The notes under the pieces are model-generated. The model had not been told where the DNA came from, ran no database searches, and saw only the letters and a list, made by a program, of their open reading frames with translations. The position numbers were made by a program, and so were the translations under genes. 64,000 nt of DNA from Trichomonas tenax (taxonomy: Eukaryota; Parabasalia; Trichomonadida; Trichomonadidae). The DNA is taken from the NCBI GenBank assembly GCA_023091735.1, contig JALKBU010000036.1, forward strand, positions 56,650 to 120,649, read 5' to 3'. Positions within the stretch are counted from its first letter, which is position 1; each line of letters begins with the position of its first letter. This document shows, in pieces, positions 40,571 through 51,096 of this stretch.

Positions 40571-40978
40571 ATGACTAATACAAACAAAATCGACAAAGCA
40601 ATCGTTTCACTCAAAGAACAGATCGATAACAAAGAGATTTTCATGATTCCAGAGGAAGATCCTCTTGATATCAAATCGCTCATGCAAAAATTAGATGTTT
40701 TATATAAACCAACGCTTGGTTACAAAGAAATTTCAGATTTAGTGACATTGAGTCTATATTATGAAGATTTATATCATAACAGACAAGATGTTGTTTCGAA
40801 AACACTCGTTAATTCTGGAAAACAAGAAATCGCGGAAAAAGTTGAATTATTCGATGACTATGTTGACCAATTAGAGGATTCAAATATAAGAAGTAGCGAT
40901 TATGATAAAGAAATCAATCGCAGAATCGAATTTTTACAAGAAAATATTACTGAATTAGAAAAACAGTTAGAAATATGA
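40571..40978 (+). CDS. Small helical/coiled-coil protein, 135 aa
   Basis: The protein MTNTNKIDKAIVSLKEQIDN is acidic and helical throughout, with a C-terminal coiled coil (RRIEFLQENITELEKQLEI). The apparent longer frame from 40403 runs antisense through the TM2 gene and is rejected. No family is recognised. It shares a 16-bp promoter with the TM2 gene, so the two may be co-regulated. Confidence 0.7.
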   Translation: MTNTNKIDKAIVSLKEQIDNKEIFMIPEEDPLDIKSLMQKLDVLYKPTLGYKEISDLVTLSLYYEDLYHNRQDVVSKTLVNSGKQEIAEKVELFDDYVDQLEDSNIRSSDYDKEINRRIEFLQENITELEKQLEI

Positions 40979-41294
40979 AATTGCTTTTGTTTTGTTCAAT
41001 AATAAAGTTATCTGTTGAATATTTGATACGTAAATAATGATATTTTATATCATAAGATTATTTAAAGTTTTGAAGATTTTACTATCTATAAATATATAGA
41101 TATTTAGAAAGGGGGTTATTTGTGATATAGAAAGTAAATGATTAGCATTGATGATTTAGGAAATTTGATGATGAAAAGAAAAGTTAAGCGACAGAAAAGC
41201 ATTGCTTGATATGGAGTATCGAAATATCATCAAAATAGAATAAACAGGTTGATAATCGACAATTATTTTGTAAACTCGAATTTAAAAACGAAAA
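40979..41294. other. 316-bp spacer
   Basis: AT-rich spacer. No gene or repeat is seen. Confidence 0.5.
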
Positions 41295-43226
41295 ATGGAT
41301 GAATTTGATGAAATCATAGAGAATGGGCTTCTCGCGGCGGATAACATTATGAATTTATTACAGACCGCGATGAACTCTTCCACGACACATGAGAAAGATA
41401 AACTAATTCATCAGATAAAGAAGTATTACAATATCGAAAATGAGTCTATGGCCGCTGTGGAGGCCAATAACGAACAGAAATCGAAAATATTGGAACAGCT
41501 GCAGAAGAAATTTGACGCTATTACAGAACAATACAACACATTTGACACAAATACTTCATTTATTCACCAACTCGCTAGAGATCCTCCAAACATGAAATCT
41601 GAGCTTATTGAGCAGATCCATGAAGTTGAACAAGCAATAATCGAAATAAAACCGCTTGCTTCACCAAAATCTTTGGCGCAAGTGACACAGTTGTCGCCAG
41701 AACAGGATCTTTTTCAACTAAAAACACGCGATTTATTGTTTACAAGACTCGAAGAACTCACTTACGCACTTAAAAAACGAATATTAGTTGTCGAAGATTC
41801 TACAAATTCATCGATAGCTGTTATTGAGAAGTACGGTAATGTTTCGGGACTCATAAATCACCACAATCAATTACTTGAAGAGAATGAAATCCTTAAATCA
41901 GAAGAATCATATTTTTTATACGATGCGATGGCAAAAAGAAGGAATCTCAATGCGATTTCACCAACGTTGCTTACAAACATTTCTATGGTTTTGCAGGCTG
42001 AACTCACTGAATTAATGAATTATGGATATAATTTAGTGAAACCTGTTAACTTAGATGGAGTTTTCTCTCCATTTGATGATGTTTGCAACATTCCGAAGTC
42101 AATTCAATACAGTCAGACAGATTTTGGAACGAATATTGATCAAGATTTAATAAATCTTGTTATTCAAGAGACTAATTCACCAAAATTACTACAACTCATG
42201 CGAAATGTTATAAATCAACAACAGGTTACTATCAATAAACTTCTTTCTGAACTAGAACCTCTAAGAATGGCAAATTATAACGATTCATCAGAAAATATCG
42301 AAAGATTACAGAAATTATGGTCTGTCAACGAAAATTTCTCTGCACAGATACGTGATATTAGTGATACAATAGAAAATGCAAACGAAGAAATTCGAAAATT
42401 AAATTATACAATCAAAAGACTCATTAAGCAGCGTGGATATTATGATGAGCTATTTTGCGATATACAGAAGAAATTAATGCCTTTAACAAATGAAACTATT
42501 GCTCTAACAAAGATAACAAAAAAGAACAAAGAAATATTTAGAACACTTGGAAATGTTTGTTATAATTTTGGTATTTCCCTTCTTAACACTAACTCACAAA
42601 ATTATTCAACACTAAAAGGGTTGATACTAAATCGCATTCCTCCACCGCCACCTGTCCACAAGGTCGTTGAGCCACCACCACCTCCTGTTGGAGAAGAGCA
42701 GGAAAAGCCAGCAAATAATCATCTTGATGATCCAAGAAAGTTCTTCATGATAAAGCCAACAATGTCAAAGAGACCAGCGAAGCCACGCAGAACATTGACC
42801 CCAGCTGATACATCGCAGAGTAATTTATTGACAACATCAGTGAAAGAACTTCCAGAAAGAAAGCAGACGTTATCAATAACAAATTCAAACAGAGTTCAGC
42901 TCCTGGATTATATAGCTTTAGCACACGAAATCACACAGTCTGCTGAAAATCAAGAACCAATATTCTACGGAGAGCTGAATAAGAATCTTAAGAACTGCTT
43001 AGATAATCTGAAGTCAAATCTTACACAAGCTAAACAAGAGTTTGCAGATGATATCATTTCTCGCATAAATAGAGTTAAAGATGCATCACATTCGATTCTC
43101 TGCAGTCCCAAAGCAGATATTGAAACATCAGTTTGCACTTGCCCAACTGTTGAAATCGAAATCCAAACAGAAGAACCACCGGCTCCGAAGGCAAAAGGAA
43201 AGAAACCACCGGCAAAGAAGAAATAG
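41295..43226 (+). CDS. Coiled-coil protein with proline-rich and basic tail
   Basis: The 643-aa protein has several coiled-coil blocks (about 40-180 and 300-400), then a proline-rich stretch near 452-472 (RIPPPPPVHKVVEPPPPPVG) that could bind profilin, SH3 or EVH1 partners. A short helical block follows, and then a lysine-rich end (KAKGKKPPAKKK). The domain order recalls cytoskeletal or axonemal scaffolds but there is no diagnostic motif. The ATG is the first in frame. Confidence 0.8.
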   Translation: MDEFDEIIENGLLAADNIMNLLQTAMNSSTTHEKDKLIHQIKKYYNIENESMAAVEANNEQKSKILEQLQKKFDAITEQYNTFDTNTSFIHQLARDPPNMKSELIEQIHEVEQAIIEIKPLASPKSLAQVTQLSPEQDLFQLKTRDLLFTRLEELTYALKKRILVVEDSTNSSIAVIEKYGNVSGLINHHNQLLEENEILKSEESYFLYDAMAKRRNLNAISPTLLTNISMVLQAELTELMNYGYNLVKPVNLDGVFSPFDDVCNIPKSIQYSQTDFGTNIDQDLINLVIQETNSPKLLQLMRNVINQQQVTINKLLSELEPLRMANYNDSSENIERLQKLWSVNENFSAQIRDISDTIENANEEIRKLNYTIKRLIKQRGYYDELFCDIQKKLMPLTNETIALTKITKKNKEIFRTLGNVCYNFGISLLNTNSQNYSTLKGLILNRIPPPPPVHKVVEPPPPPVGEEQEKPANNHLDDPRKFFMIKPTMSKRPAKPRRTLTPADTSQSNLLTTSVKELPERKQTLSITNSNRVQLLDYIALAHEITQSAENQEPIFYGELNKNLKNCLDNLKSNLTQAKQEFADDIISRINRVKDASHSILCSPKADIETSVCTCPTVEIEIQTEEPPAPKAKGKKPPAKKK

Positions 43227-43272
43227 ATTTATTCTTATTATATATTTGTTTATTTTTAAAAATATGATTGTT

Positions 43273-43314
43273 GTTATGTTCAATAACAATATTGTTATGT
43301 TCAATAACAATATT
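43273..43314 (+). repeat. 21-bp tandem repeat, two copies
   Basis: GTTATGTTCAATAACAATATT occurs twice in exact tandem, directly after the stop of the preceding gene. Each unit is itself partly palindromic (GTTAT...ATAAC), so the pair can form hairpins in the 3' region between two convergent genes. Confidence 0.9.
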
Positions 43315-43438
43315 TGTTTCATATACTAAAAATCGAAAAGCGATACATGAGATATGTGTTGATTCTATACAATAACAATCTTCCTCAAGTTGTTGCTTTT
43401 CACCATCCAATATTATAGCCTCTAAATATAGCTGGTTG

Positions 43439-44647
43439 TTATTTCTTCTTTCCATAAAATCCCTTTTCTGCTAATAATTTGATAGCATTCTGTCGATTAT
43501 GTGAAAAAGCAACATCATACGGGTATATGCCTGAGTCATTTGGAATATTTTTAATACCAGGTAAACTTAAAAGATGATTCACAACTTTTTTAACACCATG
43601 CTGACAAGCATGCCACAACACTGTTTTCCCATCCTTACCTTTGAAATTTAAATCATATCCATAATTAACAAATACATTAATCACACTAACAATTGTTTTC
43701 GGGGGCCAATTGCAAATCGCATAAATCAACAAATTATCACCATTAGAATCAACATAATTCTTATACAAATCCAAAATCAATGGATTCGATTTTGCATCAC
43801 TCAGTATTTTTTCAAAGTTCTGAACTACTTTTGGCATTGGAGAATTTGGTGCAGATGGTGTTGGGATAAGAAATCTTGGGGTTTGAGAACTTTCAAATGA
43901 TAGAGGCTGCTTTTCATCGCTTTTTGGCATAAAAAAGCTTGGGACTTCTTTTTCAACGAAATTCGAAGTAAAATCAAATGTTTGTGGAGTATTAATTTCT
44001 AATCGTGCAGGAACGTAATGAGAAAATTTAATGCTTTTCAGGTTTTGTATTTCTTTTTGTAATTCTTCAATTTGTTTATCTTTTTCTGCAGCTGTTTTCT
44101 TAATGAGAGCCTTAACTTCTTCGGATTCATGTCCTTGTAATACAATTTGAGGTGTGTTTCTTTCTAATATCACCGAATTAGTCATTGTAAAGTTTTCTTT
44201 AATCATAAAGCTAAATTGATCAATCATTTTTGTAAGTTCCTTCATATTTGATTTATTTTGATCTTTAAGTTCAGATATTGTTTTTTCTTGACTTGAAATA
44301 ACCTTTTTGAGTTCAGACATCATGCTGCCTTGTGAAGAAATAATATTTTTGAGCTGTTTTATTATTTCTTCTTGAGTTAAACTTATTTCATTAAAACCAT
44401 TTCTCTGAAGAATATCATAATATTTACAATAATCATCATTCATCGGTTTAATATCCTTTACAATAGCTTTAGAGATGCTTTTTAGTAAAGGAGAATTATA
44501 CACTTTAGCTAAATTGTGAATTAGATCACAAGCTTCTTGATGGCTCCCTAATAGAATGGAAATATCAAGTATATCATCTAACATATACATACCAGAATTT
44601 ATTTTGTTCATTAAAGAGTCGAAACGTAATAATTGATCAAGAAACAT
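43439..44647 (-). CDS. Ankyrin-repeat protein of trichomonad type
   Basis: The 402-aa protein has a helical N-terminal region of about 100 residues (DILDISILLGSHQEACDLI), a coiled coil (about 105-205), a Pro/Ser-rich linker and C-terminal ankyrin repeats. The repeats include DSNGDNLLIYAICNWPPKT, GKDGKTVLWHACQHGVKKVV, and GIYPYDVAFSHNRQNAIKLL. Trichomonad genomes encode hundreds of such proteins. A TCATAA initiator on the minus strand places +1 only four bases before the ATG. It has no enzymatic part. Confidence 0.8.
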   Translation of the reverse strand: MFLDQLLRFDSLMNKINSGMYMLDDILDISILLGSHQEACDLIHNLAKVYNSPLLKSISKAIVKDIKPMNDDYCKYYDILQRNGFNEISLTQEEIIKQLKNIISSQGSMMSELKKVISSQEKTISELKDQNKSNMKELTKMIDQFSFMIKENFTMTNSVILERNTPQIVLQGHESEEVKALIKKTAAEKDKQIEELQKEIQNLKSIKFSHYVPARLEINTPQTFDFTSNFVEKEVPSFFMPKSDEKQPLSFESSQTPRFLIPTPSAPNSPMPKVVQNFEKILSDAKSNPLILDLYKNYVDSNGDNLLIYAICNWPPKTIVSVINVFVNYGYDLNFKGKDGKTVLWHACQHGVKKVVNHLLSLPGIKNIPNDSGIYPYDVAFSHNRQNAIKLLAEKGFYGKKK

Positions 44648-45128
44648 TTATGACACTTTTTTATAAGACAATTTATCAAATTTAATTTGTCAAATAAGAT
44701 CACTGCCAATGGTAAATCTCTTCAAATCTAAATGTCAACAATATTTTAAAATATTAATATATTAATGTATTCAAATGCGCAGTGCCTTAATTACAATTTA
44801 AACTTTTTTTCCGTATGATTAACTTTGAATTTTACCTACCATAAGTTGTACAGTAATCTTCCACTTGGAAATTGGTAAGATTAAGATTATCAGCAAAAAG
44901 GTGCCAATTTTTTTCTCCTTAGAGAGATATGTAAATGAAGTGGTTGAACGATTTTATTTCTATGATAACATTTATTTTAGAATATCATTAGCCAACATTT
45001 GTTTTGCCTTTCATGTACTAATTCAATTCCAAAGTGTTTGATTTTATAGTGTTGTGAGATTATAAAAGAAGTCTAGAATTTAATCAAATAAAAATAAATA
45101 AAAAACTAAAAAAATATAAAAGTAAAAA
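44648..45128. other. 481-bp spacer
   Basis: AT-rich spacer. No gene or repeat is seen. Confidence 0.5.
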
Positions 45129-46469
45129 CTAATTACCGATAAACTTCATTCTCAACTGCTCTGTTTGATCCTTAGTTTGCTGGATTTGGTCTTGAAGCAT
45201 TCTAATTTCATCTCTCTGGCTCTGTATTTGCTCATTTTGGACTTCAACTTTGTTCATTGCAATATTCAAGTCTTCCTGAGCCTTCTTCAGGCGCTCTTTG
45301 ATCCTATCTTCTTTCTCTTGAGCTAAGTTCATAGAGCTTGCCTTAGAGACTTCAAGATGCTTGCGTCTAATCTTAAGGCTCTCGAGCTCGTTTGTCATTT
45401 TCTGACGACTTTGCTCGAGTTTGCTCGCTCTATCTTTCGCACTCTGAAGGAGTTCTTGGAAGTTCTTAACAATATTTTCTGCTGCCTTCAGTTTCTCGGA
45501 CTGAGCCTCAAACTCAGCCTGCGCTGAAGCCATAGCAGCATCAACAAATGCTGATGCAGCTATTCTATCTGCATTTTGTTGCTCAACTTCTTGCTTGATT
45601 CTTTCGAGCTCTTCGTTGTTACCCGCTTCAACAAGAGAGAGCTGCGTTCTGAATGATGCAACTTCTTCCTGATACTTTCGCTCTGTTTCAACAAGAGAAG
45701 CTTGAATTTGAATTGTTTGCGATTGAACCTGTTGGAGACGTTTTTCTGCTTCTTTATCTTCATCAGTGAGATCCTGAAGTTGAGATTGAAGCTCTTTGAG
45801 ACGTTCTGTCTTGATATCGATTTCGTTCTGGAGATCTATGTTATCTTTCGTTGTTCTGTCGAGTTCGGCGATTAATTCCTTTATTCTGTTGCTCGGCTGG
45901 ACCTGAGAAGCATCTCTTGACGCTTCATCGTATGCGTTGTCAACCGTGCGCATGAAAGCAGTGCGAAGTTTGTGTAACGACTTTTCTTTCATTCTTCTTT
46001 GGCTAAAAGAGTCAGCAAATCCTTCCTGTATCTTCTTTATTCGGAGTTGCTCGAATCTAGAGAGCCATCTAGAGAATAAGCGCGATAATAATAATTTATC
46101 TAACGAAATTCGAGCTACATTTGCATACTGTGATAAAAATTTGTGTCTTTGATGTCTTTGCTGTGCATTAGCGTTCCTATTTGACTGCTCTTTGATTGAT
46201 TCGAACTCATCTTTATCGAAAACTGGCGTTGATCGCGATGCGAGTCTAATTTTCCATATTCCAATATACTTCTGCTTTAAGTATTTATTCAGAAGCATCT
46301 GACAGCACAAATCTTCAGTATCTGGAACGAAAATTGTATCAACGCAAACTTCGATCTCAGATTCATCAGATTGAGAGTTCTCTACAGCATCGAGTTTGTA
46401 CTGCTTAAGAGTCGGCGTCGTTGTTTTTGCCGAAGTCGAAGTTGGCGACGCTTTTAGTGACATTTCCAT
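45129..46469 (-). CDS. Coiled-coil protein with basic W-rich head
   Basis: The 446-aa protein has a 65-residue head, then a region with spaced aromatic/hydrophobic residues (YIGIWKIRLASR, LFSRWLSRFEQLRIKKIQEGF) reminiscent of Sfi1/IQ-type centrin-binding helices. A continuous coiled coil of about 240 residues runs to the end. It is probably cytoskeletal or basal-body associated (inference). The start is either the ATG at 46469 or the one two codons later at 46463. Confidence 0.75.
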   Translation of the reverse strand: MEMSLKASPTSTSAKTTTPTLKQYKLDAVENSQSDESEIEVCVDTIFVPDTEDLCCQMLLNKYLKQKYIGIWKIRLASRSTPVFDKDEFESIKEQSNRNANAQQRHQRHKFLSQYANVARISLDKLLLSRLFSRWLSRFEQLRIKKIQEGFADSFSQRRMKEKSLHKLRTAFMRTVDNAYDEASRDASQVQPSNRIKELIAELDRTTKDNIDLQNEIDIKTERLKELQSQLQDLTDEDKEAEKRLQQVQSQTIQIQASLVETERKYQEEVASFRTQLSLVEAGNNEELERIKQEVEQQNADRIAASAFVDAAMASAQAEFEAQSEKLKAAENIVKNFQELLQSAKDRASKLEQSRQKMTNELESLKIRRKHLEVSKASSMNLAQEKEDRIKERLKKAQEDLNIAMNKVEVQNEQIQSQRDEIRMLQDQIQQTKDQTEQLRMKFIGN

Positions 46470-47146
46470 AAATTATTCTAAATAATTTTGAATTTAAGTG
46501 CGTAATTGGAAGCTAGATTATTTAGCATTGCGTTTTTCATTACAAAAAATCGTTGCCGTTTATTAATTTTTCAAATATTTTTTTTGACATGTAATTTTTC
46601 ATTTGTCAAATATATTTTGAATAATCATATCGCTCATCCAATATTAATATTTCGTTTAATTTCAGTATTAACTCATTCACCGATTAGGAACTAAAGCTTT
46701 TGGAAACAATATATCTAAGCTACTATAAATGAAGCTCTATTTTCCCCTAAGAAAATGCAAACACATCAGATCGATCAATCAACTCTCGAAATGATGAATA
46801 AATTGTTTTGATCAATATCCTTATGTTAATCAAAACAAAATCCTCGGATTTATCACCTATAATAATCAATATTCATATACACCACAAACCTAATCCCAGT
46901 TTTAATTTCACATGATCAAAAACAAAATGCTTTCAAAAGCGATTCCTCTTGAGAACGAATCCACAAACTGTATTAAATAGTTCAACGTGGTAATTGCAAT
47001 GATACGCTGGTGATTAGAAACATATCATTTAAAGAGAATATAGATTGTAAGTGAATCTTAATTGTGAAAATAAGGTTAAATTAATTGACATGTAAATTCG
47101 TCAGATTACAAAAATAAATGTAAACCGTTTTTAAATCTCTGTTTTT
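46470..47146. promoter_or_regulatory. Divergent spacer with two motif copies
   Basis: A 677-bp region holding TTTTGACATGTAAT at 46582-46595, followed by a partial mirror TTTGTCAAA, and TTGACATGTAAATT at 47085-47098, 49 bases before the next ATG. No gene is present. Confidence 0.4.
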
Positions 47147-50065
47147 ATGCAAGCGAAAATCGAGCTCTTCGATTTCCGCATTTTTCTGGACTCGCTGAAC
47201 TTGAATATCAGCGTGAACGGAGATTTAATACCGACGGTACAATTCATGGATTTACTTCCGCTCGATCTCAAAGTATTGTCGTTGAAACCAGAAGATAAAT
47301 CACTAAATGTCGGTTCTGGCATCGAATTTTTGTCTAGAAACGACTGCTTTCATGTCCTCAAGACGGCGCCACTCTACATTTACTTCTACACGATGAAATC
47401 TCATAAATTTGCCGGTCTGGGAATCGATGTTCATCCACTTTTGGTAGATGCGTACAGAAACAGCGGCAAACCGCAGACATTCAAGCATAAATCAGATTTA
47501 GAGAACGCTTATCGCGAAATAGTTGGAAAATTATCTTTACAAATAACGGTCACTCATATTTCTGCGAACATTGATAATGTCGAATGCCTGGACCAAGTGC
47601 AGGGAATACAGCACAAGCAGACAACTGCAACAAGCGATGTTATTGTATTAACAGATCAATCAACAGCATCGATGAAGAAACCCAAAACAAAGAGGATTAC
47701 ACACGTTTTCGATCCATTTCCCGACCTGCTGTTTATGTATGAAGATTATCAGATGGCAGCAAATGATTTCATTCATGAAGCAATTCCTGTTGATAAAAAG
47801 GCCACAATGGCAATACAGTTCAGGCAATTTCAGAAGCATAAACAATTACAGGAACTTATACGTAAATTGGACGTTAATCAAAATATTGCAGATGATTCTG
47901 AATTCAATATAATCAATTCATCGAACGAAGCATTCAATACTCCAAGCGAATTCTCAGATTCCGAAGAAACACAAGGCGCTCAAGATTTATTGCACGAAAT
48001 CAGACAAACATTGGGAATTGCAACTCCTGTCAAGAGAAAAAAGCCAAAGCACCACGAGGACTATGCATATTCGCAGCCACCGATGAATATTCAAAAAACA
48101 CAGCATCCTTTGGATCTCGAAGAAAAGAAGGAGATTCCAAAGCACAAAGATAAGCAAATCAATATCAAACCAATTGGAGATACGACACTCACGAGGTTAA
48201 ACAAGAAAGCTCTTCCACAGAACCAGCCACCTCCACCAGAGCCGAAGCCAAAGCGCGTTTCCAAGTTCAGATTGGCCGAACTTGCAGTACAAAAGGCGGA
48301 AATTACTCCGCAAGAGCCTCCACCACCTCCACCTAAGTCGAAACCAAAGAGAATGCCTCCAATCATTATGGATGTGAAAACAGAGAGAACTAAGAAGGAA
48401 GGAAAGCCAATCGACTTGAACAGTAAAAACAAAGCGCAGACAGACTGGAGAAGAAAGAGGCCTCAAGTGACATCCACCGAAATCATTTCAATCAAATCAA
48501 ACGAGATTCCTCAATCAAAGCAGCCAGCAAAGCCAGCACCAGCTCCTAAAGTCGAACGTATTAACAAGCTTCAACGCACACAGTCGCAAAAGGTTGTTTC
48601 AGGAGAACAGCCTAAACCAAAGGCAAATGAGCATCCAATGAAACCTACTTCTAAGCCTAAACCAGTCGAAACTAAATCAACTAAAACTGAAACCAAACCA
48701 GACACTAAAACTGAAACTAAGCCAGACAATAAGACAGCGACAAAGGCAGACACTAAGAAAGATGTCAAAACAGAAAACAAGAAAGATTCAAAGGCAATTA
48801 GCAATAAAACTGCAACTAACAAGGAAGAGAAGAAATCTCAAGAGAAAACTAAAGAACCAACAGCTCAAGTTGAGACTGTTGCCAAATCTGGAAAGGGCGA
48901 ACCACTCAATGTTACGGATGACTTGAAGCCAGTCAAATCAAAGATCGATGATGATGGCCACAGGTCTAAATCTTCATCACCAGAAAAATCTTCTACTCCA
49001 GAAAAAGAGAAAGAAACAGAGAAGAAATCACCAATTGTCGATATATCCGATGTTTCATCATTCAACTCAGACAAGTCATTCGACTCAAATGCAAAGACAG
49101 AAAAAGTCGACTCATTCCAATCCACTTCGAAGACAGATAAAGTTGATTCCTTTGAATCTACGTCTAAAGTCGAGAAAGTTGACTCCTTTGAATCAACTTC
49201 GAAGGTTGAAAAGGTCGATTCATTCGAATCAACAATTAAGAATGATTCGTTCAACAGTCCATCAGTTAAAGAGGTTAAAGAGGATAAAGTTGATTCATTC
49301 GAGTCAACAATCAAGACAGATAAAGTCGATTCATTTGATTCAACATCTAAAGTCGAAAAGATTGACTCGTTTGATAGTTCCTCTGTCAAACCAGCATCAA
49401 CTAAACCAACAGAAACTAAGACAGATACTATCGAAGAATTGTCAGATACAAAGTCAGTCAGTTCAGGAATCCAAATCTCCAATTCGTTCGATGAAACAAG
49501 TTCCGTTGTTCAGAGGCCTGCGAAGAAAGAGGAAACATCTTCATTCGAGAGTGAAACATCAAAGAAGAGCACAATAGCGGTAATATCAGACACATTTGAT
49601 GATACATCAGATCTTGTTGAAGCACCAAAGAGAGATACATCATCTTTCGAGTCCGTCAAGAAAGAAGATTCTACTTCTATCATGGATTCATTCGCAAGCA
49701 AAGATAGCGGCAAGAATTATCTTGCTGAGGAACCGGTAATCGACAGTGGTGGAAAGAAGGACTTGGATATTGACAGCTCTCTTGGCCCACCACTCAATGT
49801 TGACTCATTCAAGAAGAAGAGCGACGATGACAGCTTTGCATTCACATCATCTGATGACTCAATTGGCATTGGTAGTGATAAGGATTCTCTTATAGCAACA
49901 CTTACTAATGATCAAGAGAAACAACTCGATGAAGATATAGAAGGCGATGAACTCATGAATCTAATGAACACAGAAAACATTGAAGCGAAAAAATCAGGTG
50001 CTGCTACCAGTGAAGATACATCAAAGACTGGTGGTAACTCTATTCTATCAGATTTCTCAGATTAA
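47147..50065 (+). CDS. Large disordered protein with C2-like head and 12-aa repeats
   Basis: The 972-aa protein starts with a folded domain of about 150 residues (LDSLNLNISVNGDLIPTVQF, then FAGLGIDVHPLLVDAY) whose pattern recalls C2-type domains of centrosomal or microtubule-associated proteins (for example MAP10, CEP120). The rest is disordered: proline-rich motifs (about 355-405), a Lys/Thr-rich stretch (about 500-570), and tandem 12-aa repeats VDSFESTSKVEK at about 654-745. The tail is acidic and Ser/Asp-rich. Repeats give long shadow frames on the other strand. The domain call is weak; the ORF itself is not in doubt. Confidence 0.75.
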   Translation: MQAKIELFDFRIFLDSLNLNISVNGDLIPTVQFMDLLPLDLKVLSLKPEDKSLNVGSGIEFLSRNDCFHVLKTAPLYIYFYTMKSHKFAGLGIDVHPLLVDAYRNSGKPQTFKHKSDLENAYREIVGKLSLQITVTHISANIDNVECLDQVQGIQHKQTTATSDVIVLTDQSTASMKKPKTKRITHVFDPFPDLLFMYEDYQMAANDFIHEAIPVDKKATMAIQFRQFQKHKQLQELIRKLDVNQNIADDSEFNIINSSNEAFNTPSEFSDSEETQGAQDLLHEIRQTLGIATPVKRKKPKHHEDYAYSQPPMNIQKTQHPLDLEEKKEIPKHKDKQINIKPIGDTTLTRLNKKALPQNQPPPPEPKPKRVSKFRLAELAVQKAEITPQEPPPPPPKSKPKRMPPIIMDVKTERTKKEGKPIDLNSKNKAQTDWRRKRPQVTSTEIISIKSNEIPQSKQPAKPAPAPKVERINKLQRTQSQKVVSGEQPKPKANEHPMKPTSKPKPVETKSTKTETKPDTKTETKPDNKTATKADTKKDVKTENKKDSKAISNKTATNKEEKKSQEKTKEPTAQVETVAKSGKGEPLNVTDDLKPVKSKIDDDGHRSKSSSPEKSSTPEKEKETEKKSPIVDISDVSSFNSDKSFDSNAKTEKVDSFQSTSKTDKVDSFESTSKVEKVDSFESTSKVEKVDSFESTIKNDSFNSPSVKEVKEDKVDSFESTIKTDKVDSFDSTSKVEKIDSFDSSSVKPASTKPTETKTDTIEELSDTKSVSSGIQISNSFDETSSVVQRPAKKEETSSFESETSKKSTIAVISDTFDDTSDLVEAPKRDTSSFESVKKEDSTSIMDSFASKDSGKNYLAEEPVIDSGGKKDLDIDSSLGPPLNVDSFKKKSDDDSFAFTSSDDSIGIGSDKDSLIATLTNDQEKQLDEDIEGDELMNLMNTENIEAKKSGAATSEDTSKTGGNSILSDFSD
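49099..49390 (+). repeat. 36-bp coding tandem repeat
   Basis: Six to seven imperfect copies of a 36-base unit encode K-V-D-S-F-(E/Q/D)-S-T-S/I-K-x-(E/D). The protein sequence is far better kept than the third codon positions, which suggests selection at protein level. Confidence 0.8.
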
Positions 50066-50450
50066 TTTTTATTTTTTATATGTATATTATTTTGTTTGTA
50101 AAATTGATTATCAAATAAATGTATTTATTGTTATAAGCAAAATATTTCATAATACATTGTATCAACATGACTTTATATTATGATATAATGATAACATGTT
50201 TGTTATGCAATGTAGTTATGCCAAAGTTACATATTAATCTCCAAAGTGATTATTCCCATGCTTAATAAGAATGATATTGAGTCAAAGAAAATCATTATTA
50301 ATTCCGTTAACTATTTTGTAACTGAGTTAAATCACATAACTATTTATTATATGATCATCGTATTTCATTGACAATAGCCATGTGACTTGTTAACGAAACA
50401 TTCTATATTTTTTTAATATAATTTGATAACAAAACAAAATAACGTAAATC
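50066..50450. other. 385-bp convergent spacer
   Basis: AT-rich spacer between the 3' ends of the large disordered protein gene and the Psf1-like gene. No gene or repeat is seen. Confidence 0.5.
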
Positions 50451-51011
50451 TTATTTGTAGAACTCATTAATTCTAACATATCCGAGACTTTCGTACTCCT
50501 CAGCATCTTGAACTCGAAGAGTGAGAATTTCATTTTTTTTCAAAACGACCCAGTTTCCGCCAATATTGATAGGATCGTTACCAGTTCCCTTTATAACTAC
50601 GCATTCAGCAATTAAACCTTTAGGTGTTCGTAAAACTTGGCTCGGATCGAAACCATATTCCTTTAAATAAACAGATGTCGCTTTAATGTAATCTGAAAGG
50701 AACTCTGATTCAGCTGGTGAGAAATTTCGTTTATATTCTGTTTTAAGAGGACCTTGAGATTTTGATTTTAATTCCATAATTCTAGCAAAACGCGCTTTAG
50801 TGTAAACATTTATACCTTCTTGAAGTCTTATAGCGCATCTACCTAAAAACTGTTGCGATGAAAAAAGCGTTTCTGTATCTTTTTGTATTTCTAAAGCTTC
50901 TATGATGTTCTTTGTCTCGCGAATACTCTCAATATCATATGGAGGCATTCCGTCTTTTTCGCTTTCTAAGCTTCGAAGTGCTTTCATAATGAAACGAGAT
51001 GTTTCAGTCAT
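50451..51011 (-). CDS. GINS complex subunit Psf1-like
   Basis: The 186-aa protein has the Psf1 order of elements: a helical A domain (LGRCAIRLQEGINVYTKARF matching the R-C-x-x-AY-x-x-x-R-x-x-R pattern; RNFSPAESEFLSDYIKATSV matching the S.-E-x-x-F-x-x-Y box), then a small beta domain (NWVVLKKNEILTLRVQDAEE, against V.LKKNS.HFL.R...E), ending in G-Y-V. GINS joins Cdc45 and MCM in the replicative helicase and acts in the nucleus. The length is normal. A TTTTGACATGTAAATT element lies about 20 bases before the ATG. Confidence 0.75.
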   Translation of the reverse strand: MTETSRFIMKALRSLESEKDGMPPYDIESIRETKNIIEALEIQKDTETLFSSQQFLGRCAIRLQEGINVYTKARFARIMELKSKSQGPLKTEYKRNFSPAESEFLSDYIKATSVYLKEYGFDPSQVLRTPKGLIAECVVIKGTGNDPINIGGNWVVLKKNEILTLRVQDAEEYESLGYVRINEFYK

Positions 51012-51025
51012 AACAAAAAATTGAG

Positions 51026-51096
51026 AATTTACATGTCAAAATCAAAAAATTACTGCCAAATAATTCTTTGAAATTACATTTATTTGACAAGTAAAC
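51026..51096. promoter_or_regulatory. Two oppositely oriented motif copies upstream of Psf1
   Basis: AATTTACATGTCAAAAT (51026-51042) reads TTTTGACATGTAAATT toward Psf1. TTTGACAAGTAAAC at 51083-51096 faces the other way, toward the HMG-like gene. This divergent arrangement sits between two genes that both would act on chromatin or replication. Confidence 0.4.

Noticed and set aside
48571..49713. Long minus-strand and alternate frames inside the 972-aa gene
   Set aside because: They arise from low-complexity and tandem repeats of the real gene.
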